The notes: a model not told the origin generated them from the letters alone. A stretch of 64,000 nt of DNA from Bradyrhizobium elkanii USDA 76 (GCF_023278185.1 NZ_CP066356.1:1852001-1916000); one strand, 5' to 3'. Shown: positions 49,580 through 58,029, counted from the stretch's first letter. Program-made: numbers and translations.

Positions 49580-50850
49580 GCAAGATGTGGGGTTCGGGAC
49601 GGCCGACCGCGTGGCGAGGATCGTCGTTACAACCCGGGCGCCTCACGCGCAGACGACAGCCGTGGAGCTTCGTCAGTTCCTGCAACGCGAGTTGGCCTCA
49701 TTCAAGATTCCGCGTCACATCCTGATCCTCGACCAGCTGCCAAAAGAAGACACGGGAAAGATTCAAAGGCGACAGCTGCGCGAATTGTTCGACGGGCGGT
49801 CGGGTCAACAGGTGTCGATGCGCGTGCCCCGCGCCGCCAAAGGACCATTGGATCTGGAAGCAGAATTGCTGATGCTGTGGAGGCGGCTGCTCAAGTCCGA
49901 TGCGGTGACGCTCGACGATGATTTCTTCGCGTGCGGTGGTGATTCCCTCCTGGCGATGGAAATGCTGCTTCAGCTCGAACAGCTGATTGGCAAGGCGGTC
50001 CCGGAAACGATTCTGTTCGGGGCGGAAACCATTCGACAACTTGCCCAGAAATTAGAGACGGAGACTGACGCGCCGCCGACGCCGATCGCTCAGTTCCGTA
50101 CTGGGGGCCATCGGCCTCCGTTGTACTTTTTCAATGGGGATCTTAGAAACGGCCACACCGGTCTCCGGCGGATGGTCGAACTTTTGGGGTCCGATTATCC
50201 GATCATTTCCATCAATCCTCACGGATTTCGTGGAGAACCGATCCCGGCCTCAATCGAGCAAATGGCCGCCGATCGCCTTCCGCTCATCCTGGAACGGCAG
50301 GCCAGCGGTCCTTTCCTTCTGGGCGGCAGGTGCAATGGTGCCATGGTGGCGTTCGAAGCAGCTCGCCAGCTAGTGGCGACCGGGCACAACGTTCATATGG
50401 TCGCGATGATCGACCCGCCGACCGTTAATGCCCGTCCGGCCACCCGAGCGATCGTCGGGCTGATGAAGCCGATCGCCTCGCGCCACTTTCTACGCAGAAT
50501 ATTTGAACGTCTGGCGCGGCAGGAGCGAGACGCCAAGCATTCGACGAGCGAACCGGTATGGACCGCCAAGGGCAAGATTTCGCCGGCTCTGTGGGATGCT
50601 TATTCGATGGCGATGGCGCGATATCTTCCGGCATCGCTCGAGGTCGCCGTTGCCTTTTACGCGGCCGAACACGAGGGACGGAACTGGCGGCACCTGTGTT
50701 CTCAGCTCGAGGTCGTCCAAGTGCCTTAGGGGCATGATGGCTGCATGACTGTCGGTGCGGAGCGGCTGGTTGATCAACTGCGGCAAAGAATCAACGCTCT
50801 AGCCTCGCGTGCGCCTCCTTACGGCCGAGCAGATGGAGCGCGCGTCTGAA
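49580..50850 (+). pseudogene. Truncated NRPS: adenylation end, carrier protein, thioesterase
   Basis: Adenylation C-terminal subdomain: QFLQRELASFKIPRHILILD with LPKEDTGKIQRRQL (A10 lysine). Carrier protein: LDDDFFACGGDSLLAMEMLL, phosphopantetheine Ser in GGDSL. Thioesterase: PLYFFNGDLRNGHTGLRRMV and GPFLLGGRCNGAMVAFEAAR, where the nucleophile position is Cys (G-R-C-N-G), plus IDPPTV. The main part of the adenylation domain is missing upstream. The end is frameshifted: stop at 50729, then HDGCMTVGAERLVDQLRQRI in another frame. A remnant of a one-module synthetase. Confidence 0.8.
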
Positions 50851-50859
50851 AACGCGACA

Positions 50860-51260
50860 AAGCGGGACAAAAATTCAAGGTGAGACATTACCGAACTTAG
50901 ACACGTGTCAAGTCGAGGTAATCCGGCAGAGCGGTCTAAAATGCTGAGATTTCCCGGTAGACTGACGGTGCGCTCAGCCAGTCGCGCGCTGAGGATGCGG
51001 TCCGGGGAGGATCACATCCGGAAAGAAGCCCTGACGCCGCTAGCCCCCGTCGGGGCTTCTTGCTGCTTACGCCGGCTCAGAATGTACGAACGCCGCCCGC
51101 TTAAAATGCATGCGGACGGCGTCGGTTCTAGCCCCAGGAAGGATCTGCAAAATCCTGGCTAAGCTAAGTCTGCACAAAGACTTAAAAAGTTTAATACCCC
51201 TGAAGGGGTAGCTTGCCGTCAGAACGCGCGGCGCGCCCCACGTTGTCGCACGACTGGCGT
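50860..51260. other. Intergenic with one hairpin
   Basis: No gene recognised. AGCCCC/GGGGCT with loop CGTC at about 51039-51053, followed by TCTT, could terminate plus-strand transcription. GTTTAATACCCC and an AT-rich patch lie at 51185-51200. Confidence 0.4.
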
Positions 51261-51267
51261 GGTCTCT

Positions 51268-51530
51268 GCCGATCAGCCGAACAGGCCTTTGCCAGGCTGC
51301 GCCATTCTGACGAAGTTGCCGTTCTCGCGGTACTCAAGCCACTTCATGTTTCCTCGGCATACTTCAGGTCAGCCCAATACTCAGCCGGTGTCGCCTTATC
51401 CCGGTAGAGCATTGGATAGTTGATCTTCTCGATCTAGATCCGGCCGCCCTGGATCGGCTCGAATGCGTGAGCGTGCTCCATGATCCTGCGGGCGGCTTTC
51501 TCGGGACTGGCGTAAAGGACGATCTGCGGT
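51268..51530 (-). pseudogene. Cassette gene remnant (FEPIxxGRI family)
   Basis: KAARRIMEHAHAFEPIQGGR, then an in-frame TAG where Tyr is expected, then IEKINYPMLYRDKATPAEYW. Another frame has MKWLEYRENGNFVRMAQPGK and GLFG. Matches RRIMEHARAFEPI and INYPMIYQDKATSAEYW at 44850-45000. A decayed second copy of that two-gene cassette. Confidence 0.6.
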
Positions 51531-51767
51531 CAGTTTCATCGGCGGTTTGGAGATGAGCTACTTTTCTGCGGGGGCGCCGTTCCGTGTGCATTCATTGGAA
51601 AATATGGCGCTCTCACGGCAATCGAAGCGAAAGACTTGAGATCGACGAAGCTACAGTATTGGTTCGATCGATCGATGCATGGCTGATGTCGATTATACCA
51701 GTCACCGAGTCCTACAGCCTCAGCGATGAAGAGAAAGTCAGCCTCGCTTAATTTGAAGGTCAAAGCC

Positions 51768-52124
51768 CTACCGCTGTTCAACCCTGGTGCGCCACAGGGC
51801 ATCGAAGGTATTCTGGCGAGATGGCGTCCATTCTTCTGAACCGATCGGATCGCTGGGCTTCTCTATGAGTGCACTTGCAAGCTCCTCGGTGGGACGTGCC
51901 TGCGTCGAAATCCGCACGGGCCACTCCAATAATGATTTTGAAAGCATGGGCTTGCCTTCGTACCAGCATTTTCGTCCGTCGATGAGGCGCCAAGACCAAT
52001 ACTCGCGCGGATTTGGGGGCATCACCGCACTGCATTGCTGTTTTGCCTGCGCGGTCGGCATTCCAATCAATAGAAAAGTAGCGATGCGAGCGGCCAAAGG
52101 AATAAATGAAAATTGCCTCTTCAT
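51768..52124 (-). CDS. Small exported protein
   Basis: 118 residues starting MKRQFSFIPLAARIATFLLI, a signal peptide cut near AQA. Mature part: QCSAVMPPNPREYWSWRLID then GRKCWYEGKPMLSKSLLEWP, with two cysteines and many aromatics. I recognise this as a recurring rhizobial secreted family without known function. No strong ribosome site. Confidence 0.6.
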   Translation of the reverse strand: MKRQFSFIPLAARIATFLLIGMPTAQAKQQCSAVMPPNPREYWSWRLIDGRKCWYEGKPMLSKSLLEWPVRISTQARPTEELASALIEKPSDPIGSEEWTPSRQNTFDALWRTRVEQR

Positions 52125-52132
52125 CGGAACAC

Positions 52133-52309
52133 TTAGAGACTACTTCGTTGCCGCAGTCGACTTACAGCAACGACCAAGTCGGGCCGCTCAAGAACCTCAA
52201 CTAACTTGTCGAGTATGCGTTCACTGTCGTGGGGGCGGGGCAGAAGATACTCGTCCAATATGCACAGGGCTTCGCTGACGGCATGAAGAGCCAGCTGTTG
52301 ATCGGTCAT
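52133..52309 (-). CDS. 58-residue helical hypothetical protein
   Basis: MTDQQLALHAVSEALCILDE, then YLLPRPHDSERILDKLVEVL and ERPDLVVAVSRLRQRSSL. AAGAAG precedes the start. It ends 9 bp before the exported-protein start on the same strand, so the two may be co-transcribed. Unknown function. Confidence 0.55.
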   Translation of the reverse strand: MTDQQLALHAVSEALCILDEYLLPRPHDSERILDKLVEVLERPDLVVAVSRLRQRSSL

Positions 52310-52898
52310 CGCTTCTTACCCATTCGAATTGGCGGAGCGTTGCGATTTCAAGGAAGCTTAAAGATCAAGTCAGCTTTTGGACTTATCCCATCAAATTTTA
52401 TTTCAATCGAGGGTGAATTTAGGTCAGCGCTTCTGACTCAGGATTGCGATTTGGCTATCGCCTCACCGCCGCTCCGCGCGACGCCACGTGCACTTCGATG
52501 GGCGTATCGCTACACAAACGAAGAGTCCGACAAGGCGCTGCGCCTCCACGCCCGGATTAGCGCGACGGATCACGCGATGGGAGCGCGAGGATCTGCTCGA
52601 CGCTTTGCAGCAGCGGCTCGATGCGAACCCGCTTGCTATGCGCCTTCGTCGCGAGACGGTCGAGCATCCGTTCAGCGTCACCTCATCAAGCCGTGCGAAA
52701 TGAGCCTTCAAATTTTTCAAGTCAGTGAATTTCTTGCATAGCGCCAGCAACTACCACCGTTGCCCGATCTTCTTGACTCCCGATCTCGGAAGAACGGCGC
52801 GGGCGCGGGAGTTAAGGCTCAATAGATTGGGGCCAAAAAAGCGAAGTGTGGCAGGATCACTGGCTTGTAGCAGCCACCAGTCGGCGCATAGTCAAGCA
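52310..52898. other. Largely non-coding; one short helical fragment
   Basis: Minus strand 52560-52680 reads MLDRLATKAHSKRVRIEPLL and QSVEQILALPSRDPSR, protein-like but short and without context. The rest shows nothing. Confidence 0.35.
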
Positions 52899-53081
52899 AT
52901 GATCGAGCAGCGCCCAGCCTTCATGGCTTGCAAAAACCCCGGCACCGGCTGGAGAATCGATATTCTGTGGGCCGATGGCGAAACCGAAGTCATCAAAGGT
53001 TTTGTTACGGAGCACGACGCAACCAAGTGGATTTCCGAGCATTCGGCGGCGTGCCAAGAAAGCGCTAGCCCACCGCGCTAG
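52899..53081 (+). CDS. Small conserved hypothetical protein
   Basis: 60 residues from MIEQRPAFMACKNPGTGWRI (or Met at 52923). Core GTGWRIDILWADGETEVIKG and FVTEHDATKWISEHSAAC is a compact alpha/beta unit, apparently conserved. Followed 30 bp later by another small gene. Confidence 0.6.
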   Translation: MIEQRPAFMACKNPGTGWRIDILWADGETEVIKGFVTEHDATKWISEHSAACQESASPPR

Positions 53082-53111
53082 CATGGCTTCTAGTTCGGAG
53101 GAGCGGCGACG

Positions 53112-53288
53112 ATGGATCGCGAGACGGAAGAACTGGCAAGTAAAATCGCAGAATGCGCGAGACAGGCGCGCCATCAAGCCGCGCTTCTGCCGGAAGGTCC
53201 AGTCCGCGACGCACTGATAGGAAAAGCCAAGCATTACGAAGCACAAATCCCCGCCGACTCTACGTATACGACTGTTGCGCAGCGCTAA
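53112..53288 (+). CDS. 58-residue hypothetical protein
   Basis: MDRETEELASKIAECARQAR, then HQAALLPEGPVRDALIGKAK and HYEAQIPADSTYTTVAQR. GGAGGAG at about 53098-53104 is the likely ribosome site. Helical, charged, resembles the ALLPxGxxRxxLxxKAxxxE pattern of the 4274/48535/56379 family. Confidence 0.6.
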   Translation: MDRETEELASKIAECARQARHQAALLPEGPVRDALIGKAKHYEAQIPADSTYTTVAQR

Positions 53289-53322
53289 TGGGCAGGTGAC
53301 TGCATTGCTTCGGCGCTCCGAC

Positions 53323-53600
53323 TCATCCGGCAGGCTTCCACCCGAGGTTTGCCTTTGAGTTAAGTGTTCTTCCTTCATCTTCATCGTCGAATTGCGTCGT
53401 TTTTAGATGTGCCCGCGGTGTGTGCAACTCTCGGCCGGTGGTGGCTATCGACGTTGCGCCGCAGGGACAGCGCATCAGTGACACGGCCTCCCTGAGGGCA
53501 GTTTTTCGCCGCATGCCCCATGGCGCTGCTTGCGCAATCCGGTCCGCTGATTGCGCCAGCCTTGGAAGTGCTCTCCGATCAGTATCGGCCGCAACCAAAT
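53323..53600 (-). pseudogene. CPCG-motif cassette gene remnant
   Basis: REAVSLMRCPCGATSIATTG, RELHTPRAHLKTTQFDDED. Parallels SSLMRCPCGATFDSHRP and IHTPHHLRC of 44890-45504. Only the last third survives. Confidence 0.55.
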
Positions 53601-53708
53601 GGAGACCGACCTCGCCATTGCTCTACAGTGTAAAGACATTGAAAATGAATGATTTGGAATTGCGCTTGATGCTGGCAGGAGTCCGTTTGGTGACGTCAAA
53701 GAGCTCTT

Positions 53709-54490
53709 AGTTCAAGGCCAAATCTGAAATGCGAGCGGGGGCGGGCGATCGAGCTGCTGCCGGGGCAGGCCACGGCGACGAAATAGTCTTGCTCGGGGGC
53801 GCCGCTGAGATTGGCGAATGGAAGCACGACCATAGAAAGACGGGGACGACGAATGCCTTGCGATATCAGGCGATGTCACCGTCGTGCTGAACGAGCCACC
53901 AGTGGCGACCGCAAAGGCCCGAACCGGACGAGAAATGTTCTTGAGCACTTGCTCGCCAAGGATCGACGACATCGACATCAACCTTTCCTTGGATTTGATC
54001 GTGGATAGATAACGAGATGCAGATGCCGCCCGACGCTGAGATGCCTTCAAGACGCGCAGCGATATTGACGCCGTCTCCGAATATGTCGTGTGGCTCGACG
54101 ATTATGTCGCCGATATTGACGCCGATGCGAAAGGCGACACGGCCATGTTCCGGATCAGCAGCCGCAAATTCGTGGATGCGGGATTGAAACCGTAATGCGG
54201 CTCGAACCGCTTCGACCGCGCTCGGAAACTCTGCCAAGAACCCGTCTCCGGTGTTCTTCACGATACGGCCGCCGTGACTGGCAATAGCGGGCTCACTTCT
54301 CTTGCGAGAAGTTCGCTCAGCTTGCCGTGCGTGGCCTCTTCGTCATCGTGCATGAGCCGTGAATAGCCGGCGACATCGGCGGCCATTATGGCCGACAGCC
54401 TGCGCTCTATCCGACCTGGCCGCTCTTGCACTATGGACCCGCGATCCAAGCGATGCCCGATTGTACGACGGACAAGTCGCGCCCCCAACG
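53709..54490 (-). pseudogene. Class III adenylate cyclase, frameshifted and truncated
   Basis: IERRLSAIMAADVAGYSRLM (metal Asp region) and HDDEEATHGKLSELLAREV in one frame, VKNTGDGFLAEFPSAVEAVR (G-D-G-F) and FRIGVNIGDIIVEPHDIFGD with GVNIAARLEGI in a second, QVLKNISRPVRAFAV in a third, and VVLPFANLSGAPEQDYFV (TolB-like start of the usual C-terminal part) before a stop. At least three frameshifts; C-terminal TPR part absent. Confidence 0.8.
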
Positions 54491-54550
54491 GCCTTGACGA
54501 AGATGCCCGAGAGGCCGCCGATCAGCTATCGGCCCGAACGGCACAACCTA

Positions 54551-54576
54551 GGAACAGTCGATATTCGCCGGACGTT
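54551..54576 (+). promoter_or_regulatory. EcfG-type promoter (GGAAC-N17-CGTT)
   Basis: GGAAC 54551-54555, 17 bp, CGTT 54573-54576, 53 bp upstream of the next start. Spacing 17 is within the accepted range. Confidence 0.65.
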
Positions 54577-54628
54577 AGCGCTCATGCAGCAAGTCCGTTT
54601 GGTGGGCGACCGGCGCGAGGAGACTTAC

Positions 54629-54844
54629 ATGGCTGACGAAAGCTCAGTTGCACCTACTGCCACGCCCGAGCAGCGAATAGACCGAGCTTCAGAAGCGATC
54701 CGGCGGATGGCTGAAGACGACGCGTTGCAACATTTGCCACAACATGATCGGTGGCTGCATCATTTGAGTGAAGCGACCCGGGCAGCTCCATTTCAGTCCC
54801 TTGCCGTTGCATTCTTGCTAGGCGCCTTCCTAGCTCGTCGGTAG
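54629..54844 (+). CDS. Small C-tail-anchored protein (ElaB/DUF883-like layout)
   Basis: 71 residues starting MADESSVAPTATPEQRIDRA with GAGGAG upstream. A helical soluble part (SEAIRRMAEDDALQHLPQHD) and a C-terminal hydrophobic helix ending in Arg (FQSLAVAFLLGAFLARR), the layout of ElaB/YqjD-type membrane-anchored stress proteins. Directly downstream of an EcfG-type promoter. Confidence 0.65.
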   Translation: MADESSVAPTATPEQRIDRASEAIRRMAEDDALQHLPQHDRWLHHLSEATRAAPFQSLAVAFLLGAFLARR

Positions 54845-54887
54845 CGTCCATGCAGCGCAGCCCTACGAATTGCCAGACGGCAATATC

Positions 54888-55070
54888 TTATTCGGATTGC
54901 TCAATGACCTTGCTCACATCAGGCTCATAAATCCCATCCGCCCGATTGCACTCGCAAGGCATGCCGGCGCCGCACTGACAGCCATGTGCCTCCGCCGTCC
55001 AAGGCAAGTGCGGATGGTTCTCGCAGACCCAGCCCAACCCCAAGCAAATCGGACAGGTGGGTTTGGTCAT
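54888..55070 (-). CDS. Cysteine-rich small metal-binding protein
   Basis: 60 residues starting MTKPTCPICLGLGWVCENHP and containing HGCQCGAGMPCECN. Seven cysteines and two histidines in CxxC-like groups: a likely zinc protein. The ATG overlaps the stop of the DUF3606 gene (ATGA), so translation is coupled. Confidence 0.65.
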   Translation of the reverse strand: MTKPTCPICLGLGWVCENHPHLPWTAEAHGCQCGAGMPCECNRADGIYEPDVSKVIEQSE

Positions 55071-55261
55071 TCTTGAGCTTTGTCGGGCAGACCCAATTCC
55101 TTGCGGACCGCAGCAGCGGAGTTGCCGACCTTTTCGACGACCTTCTGAAGGTCATTCTTCGACACACCAAGTGCATGGGTCCAATACTTCACCTCGTATG
55201 GCTCGTGCATGTTGATCTTCGAGCGATCTGGCTGGACGCGGTTGGTTAAATTGTCCGGCAT
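55067..55261 (-). CDS. DUF3606 family protein
   Basis: 64 residues starting MPDNLTNRVQPDRSKINMHE. D-x-x-x-I-x-x-x-E-x-Y-E-V-x-Y-W-T-x-x-L-G-V-S and VEKVGNSAAAVRKELGL are the DUF3606 signature. Small helical protein, function unknown. First gene of a pair with the cysteine-rich protein. Confidence 0.82.
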   Translation of the reverse strand: MPDNLTNRVQPDRSKINMHEPYEVKYWTHALGVSKNDLQKVVEKVGNSAAAVRKELGLPDKAQE

Positions 55262-55477
55262 TGCCTCTATCCCAAAATAAAAGGTCGCGGCCGTTGGCTG
55301 GTCCGAAGAAGATCAGGCTATTGTCGGGGCGGTTTGCAAAATTGACCGTCGCGGCAGTAACGTCGGCCACCCAAAGCTAGTTCCTACCAACGCTTCCTTG
55401 CCCTCGAAGATCCGGGGCACATTCTCAATCAGTTTAAACCGGTGGCCCCGGCTGCACCTGGCTAGGGCCGTCGACTC

Positions 55478-55507
55478 GGCCTCAGCGTCTCGCCGGGGCC
55501 GTTTCTG
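55478..55507 (+). terminator. Repeated GGCC-stem hairpin (short form)
   Basis: GGCCTCAGCGTCTCGCCGGGGCC then GTTTCTGTTC. The right arm is shortened. Pairs with 55570. Confidence 0.45.
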
Positions 55508-55562
55508 TTCAGGGAACGAGCAGCAGTCCACGACGTCAAATCTAAACGATGGACTGGGACTA

Positions 55563-55802
55563 TTACCGCGGCCTTAGCGTTCTCCGCGGGCGTTGAGGCC
55601 ATTCTAACGTCAGGGGCCGGTTTTCGCGACTCGTGAGTAGCTTCGCTAAAATCTCAGCCTGTTCTTTTGTCAGCTTCTCGGCGAACGCGCCGTCCTTTTC
55701 TATCTGGGCCGGTCCTTTGCATTCGCTATCGTAGACCATCCAGCCGTTGCCGCCTTGCCGAACGAGGAATCGGCCTCTCATCGGGCGTCCAATAAATTCC
55801 AT
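55563..55802 (-). CDS. Small protein, MEFIGRPMRGRF family
   Basis: 79 residues starting MEFIGRPMRGRFLVRQGGNG, then WMVYDSECKGPAQIEKDGAF and AEKLTKEQAEILAKLL. The N-terminal 45 residues equal those of 41640-41924. Here a helical tail replaces the zinc ribbon. AGGTGG lies 7 nt upstream. Preceded by the second copy of the two-hairpin leader. Function unknown. Confidence 0.65.
   Translation of the reverse strand: MEFIGRPMRGRFLVRQGGNGWMVYDSECKGPAQIEKDGAFAEKLTKEQAEILAKLLTSRENRPLTLEWPQRPRRTLRPR
55570..55604 (+). terminator. Repeated GGCC-stem hairpin
   Basis: GGCCTTAGCGTTC / GGGCGTTGAGGCC then ATTCT; weak T-tract. Preceded by GATGGACTGGGACTATTACC, similar to the spacer of the other pairs. Confidence 0.45.
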
Positions 55803-55853
55803 TGCAACACCACCTGTGAAATTGAAGGGTTTCATGCGTCCAGCGAATTGAAA

Positions 55854-55894
55854 CGGCCCCAACCCGAGGGCCGCCAACCCGAACAATGCGGGTT
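55854..55894 (-). promoter_or_regulatory. Two-hairpin leader of the MEFIGRP genes, copy B
   Basis: Minus strand AACCCG/CGGGTT (55894-55876) then CGGCCC/GGGCCG (55873-55854) followed by TTTC. The stems match copy A at 42054-42095 with changed loop bases. Confidence 0.5.
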
Positions 55895-56044
55895 TTCCTC
55901 CAGCAGCCGGGGGGGGCCTGGATCGGCTGGGGGACCTGAGCCGACTCGTTGCCAAGCCGATCGTTCCTATTATCGATCGTTAGGATAAACGGCCCAGTGG
56001 TGCTGGTTTTGGCATGCAGGTGATCGTGGCAACCCCTCCGCGCC

Positions 56045-56071
56045 GCGCCTCACCGCGTTGGGGCCGTTTTT
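56045..56071 (+). terminator. Repeated GGCC-stem hairpin (degenerate)
   Basis: GCGCCTCACCGCG ... CGCGTTGGGGCC then GTTTTT. Confidence 0.4.
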
Positions 56072-56247
56072 GCAAAGACTACGCGAAAAGGTCTTTGCTG
56101 ACCTGGTGATCCGCGGAGTGCCAGCGTTATTAGCGAACCGAAATAAAAATGAAGTCGTGTTTATTCGGTTAGCCGAACAGATTCTCGCCGGCCTAGGGTC
56201 ATGCGATTGGGTGCCGTCCTAGTTAGGACATTCGCTGCGGGCCTACC

Positions 56248-56349
56248 TTAGAACGCGACAAAGGAAAAACCCATCAGTGGCAGGGCGAGCAAAACAGACG
56301 CCCCGGCCGCTATCTTTAGTCCGGCGCTTGGCTTCGCTGATTGGTTCAT
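56248..56349 (-). CDS. 33-residue single-span membrane peptide
   Basis: MNQSAKPSAGLKIAAGASVL then LALPLMGFSFVAF. A polar N-terminus and one C-terminal helix. No strong ribosome site. Confidence 0.45.
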   Translation of the reverse strand: MNQSAKPSAGLKIAAGASVLLALPLMGFSFVAF

Positions 56350-56378
56350 ATTGGGGGCCGTAACCCGCGAGATTGAAG

Positions 56379-56549
56379 TCACTCGCTCATATGCGCGCCG
56401 GTCTCAGCTTGCCGGGTTCTCTTAAGTAGCTGCTCTTTTTCCATACCTGCGGGGAGTACGCTTGCTTCTTCACGAAGACTCTTGGCCTCTTCAGTAAGGC
56501 GTTCCTCTAGAGAGTGCTCTTGCTTGAAGTGCCGACGCTTAATGACCAT
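56379..56549 (-). CDS. Small charged protein (R-A-E-T-x-x-H family, copy 2)
   Basis: 56 residues starting MVIKRRHFKQEHSLEERLTE, then EAKSLREEASVLPAGMEKEQ and LLKRTRQAETGAHMSE. AAAGGAC upstream. Closest relative in the window is 4274-4507. Ends without the LQPP tail of that copy. Confidence 0.65.
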   Translation of the reverse strand: MVIKRRHFKQEHSLEERLTEEAKSLREEASVLPAGMEKEQLLKRTRQAETGAHMSE

Positions 56550-56759
56550 GCGCTGTCCTTTCCGTGGCGGAAGGCGACGTGTCCCCCGAGCTGGAGCTAC
56601 TTCGAGATAGCGATGCGGCGTTGAGCGCGTCGCCGAGGGGCGGATGGGCGCGGAGGCGACCATGTGGATTCGAGAATGCCCCGGCGTAGCGTTCTCAAGC
56701 AGAAAAAGTGGGTGCGCGTTTGCGACCGCTTTTTCTTGATGTCAGTTTGAGGGGACCTC

Positions 56760-57131
56760 TTACTTTGCAGGCTCCATCATTGGTTTACCCTTATCGACGA
56801 TATGGACCGTCAACATCTTCAGGGTTTTGTCGCCTGCCACCTTGAAACCACCGTGGGGCACGTCGCGAATGTTGATTGTTGCTGCTCCCGTAGGAAATGG
56901 CACCTCTTTTCCATCGGGTAGCGCCAACGTTGCGCCCTCTAGAACGTAAACGGCTTCCTCGCCATGATGCGTGTGGCGGATGAGATTATTTCCGGGCTGT
57001 ACGTCGACGACGCTGACTACAATCTCCATATTCGTGCCGCTTAGGTCGGCGCGTTTCAACTCGGTGCGGTTTGTTTGGGCATTCGCGGACCAGGTAAGGG
57101 CGAAGAAAATAAGAGCAGTGATCCGAAGCAT
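56760..57131 (-). CDS. Exported single-domain cupin protein
   Basis: 123 residues from MLRITALIFFALTWSANAQT, a signal peptide with a cut after NAQ; GAGGAGG upstream. Small cupin barrel with the first metal motif in GNNLIRHTHHGEEAVYVLEG (H-x-H-x4-E) and a second motif around DVPHGGFKVAGDKTLKML. Likely a periplasmic metal-binding cupin; substrate unknown. No operon partner. Confidence 0.8.
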   Translation of the reverse strand: MLRITALIFFALTWSANAQTNRTELKRADLSGTNMEIVVSVVDVQPGNNLIRHTHHGEEAVYVLEGATLALPDGKEVPFPTGAATINIRDVPHGGFKVAGDKTLKMLTVHIVDKGKPMMEPAK

Positions 57132-57188
57132 ACTTTCCTCCTCAAATGGACAATGAAATGTTTCGCGACACGCCAATGTGACGCCCAC

Positions 57189-57640
57189 TTATCCAACAAC
57201 AACCATTACGAGAGTGCAAGGGAAGTGCAGCATAATCCATCCTGAAGCAGATTGTGGCGATTGAGGCGACGACTACACCACCCCGCCGATCGTGGTATCG
57301 ACCCGTGATGGTCGCATCGTCAGAGATTACGAAGCAAAGTAAACCTCCGCGCATCGGAAGTTTACCAGTAGGAGAAATCGGCAGGGCCTACCAGAGACGT
57401 CCTTGGCGAATTGATCACTTCGCCTCAGTCGACCCGGGTATCAACCCAGCCGACCTTGCCGCAGGCGGTGAACTTGCGGTGCACCGAGATCTCAGCCCAA
57501 TCCCATCTGCAAGTCGGCAAGCTTCAGCAGCCGCTATGATGTTGGCAGCCGACGCAAGAACACAAGCACCGTCTTGAAACCGGCGTTGCGATCGACAGGG
57601 CCAGTCCAATAACGGAGATGACGGGCGGGTTTTCGACGCC
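57189..57640. other. Decayed sequence
   Basis: No intact gene. Minus strand near 57425-57510 reads EISVHRKFTACGKVGWVDTR before a stop, a protein-like scrap of unknown family. Confidence 0.35.
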
Positions 57641-57645
57641 AAGGC

Positions 57646-57930
57646 ATGGGCCGATATACTCAGTGCATCGAGTTCATGGCCGGTCGGGCTGCGGAGCGCA
57701 TGTTGCTAGGCGGCGAACTCGCCGCTCCGGTTGAAGAACGTCCTTGGCGGGGATCGCTTGTGCATTTCCCTGCACGAACGAAAACATCCAGGTCCGGAAG
57801 CTTCATTCGCGGCTCCTCAACGAAGAGCGGGCGAGCAAGCGCCGCCGGCAGTCACGCGGTGGCGACAATCCACTCCGAAGAGCTGCAGCAGGCTCGGCGG
57901 GGATAGGGCGTCCCCGGCAGATGAGTTCTA
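57646..57930 (+). pseudogene. FtsH-peptidase-like small protein, fragment
   Basis: GRYTQCIEFMAGRAAERMLL then GGELAAPVEE resembles the metalloprotease helix region of M41/FtsH-like small rhizobial proteins (GRAAExxLLG). The frame then changes and the similarity is lost. Confidence 0.35.
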
Positions 57931-58029
57931 GAAGCTGGTTTTGCGAACCGAGCTGACAAGCCAGGATTGGGCTGCGCGGCAGCGGCCCAGCATTGGCTTC
58001 CACCGCCCCAGGAGTGCTGGCACCGTTTC

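Noticed and set aside
51536..51802. 88-codon minus-strand frame with ALTFKLSEADFLFIAEAV
   Set aside because: Protein-like in part, but overlaps the end of the exported-protein gene and lacks a ribosome site; not reported as a gene.
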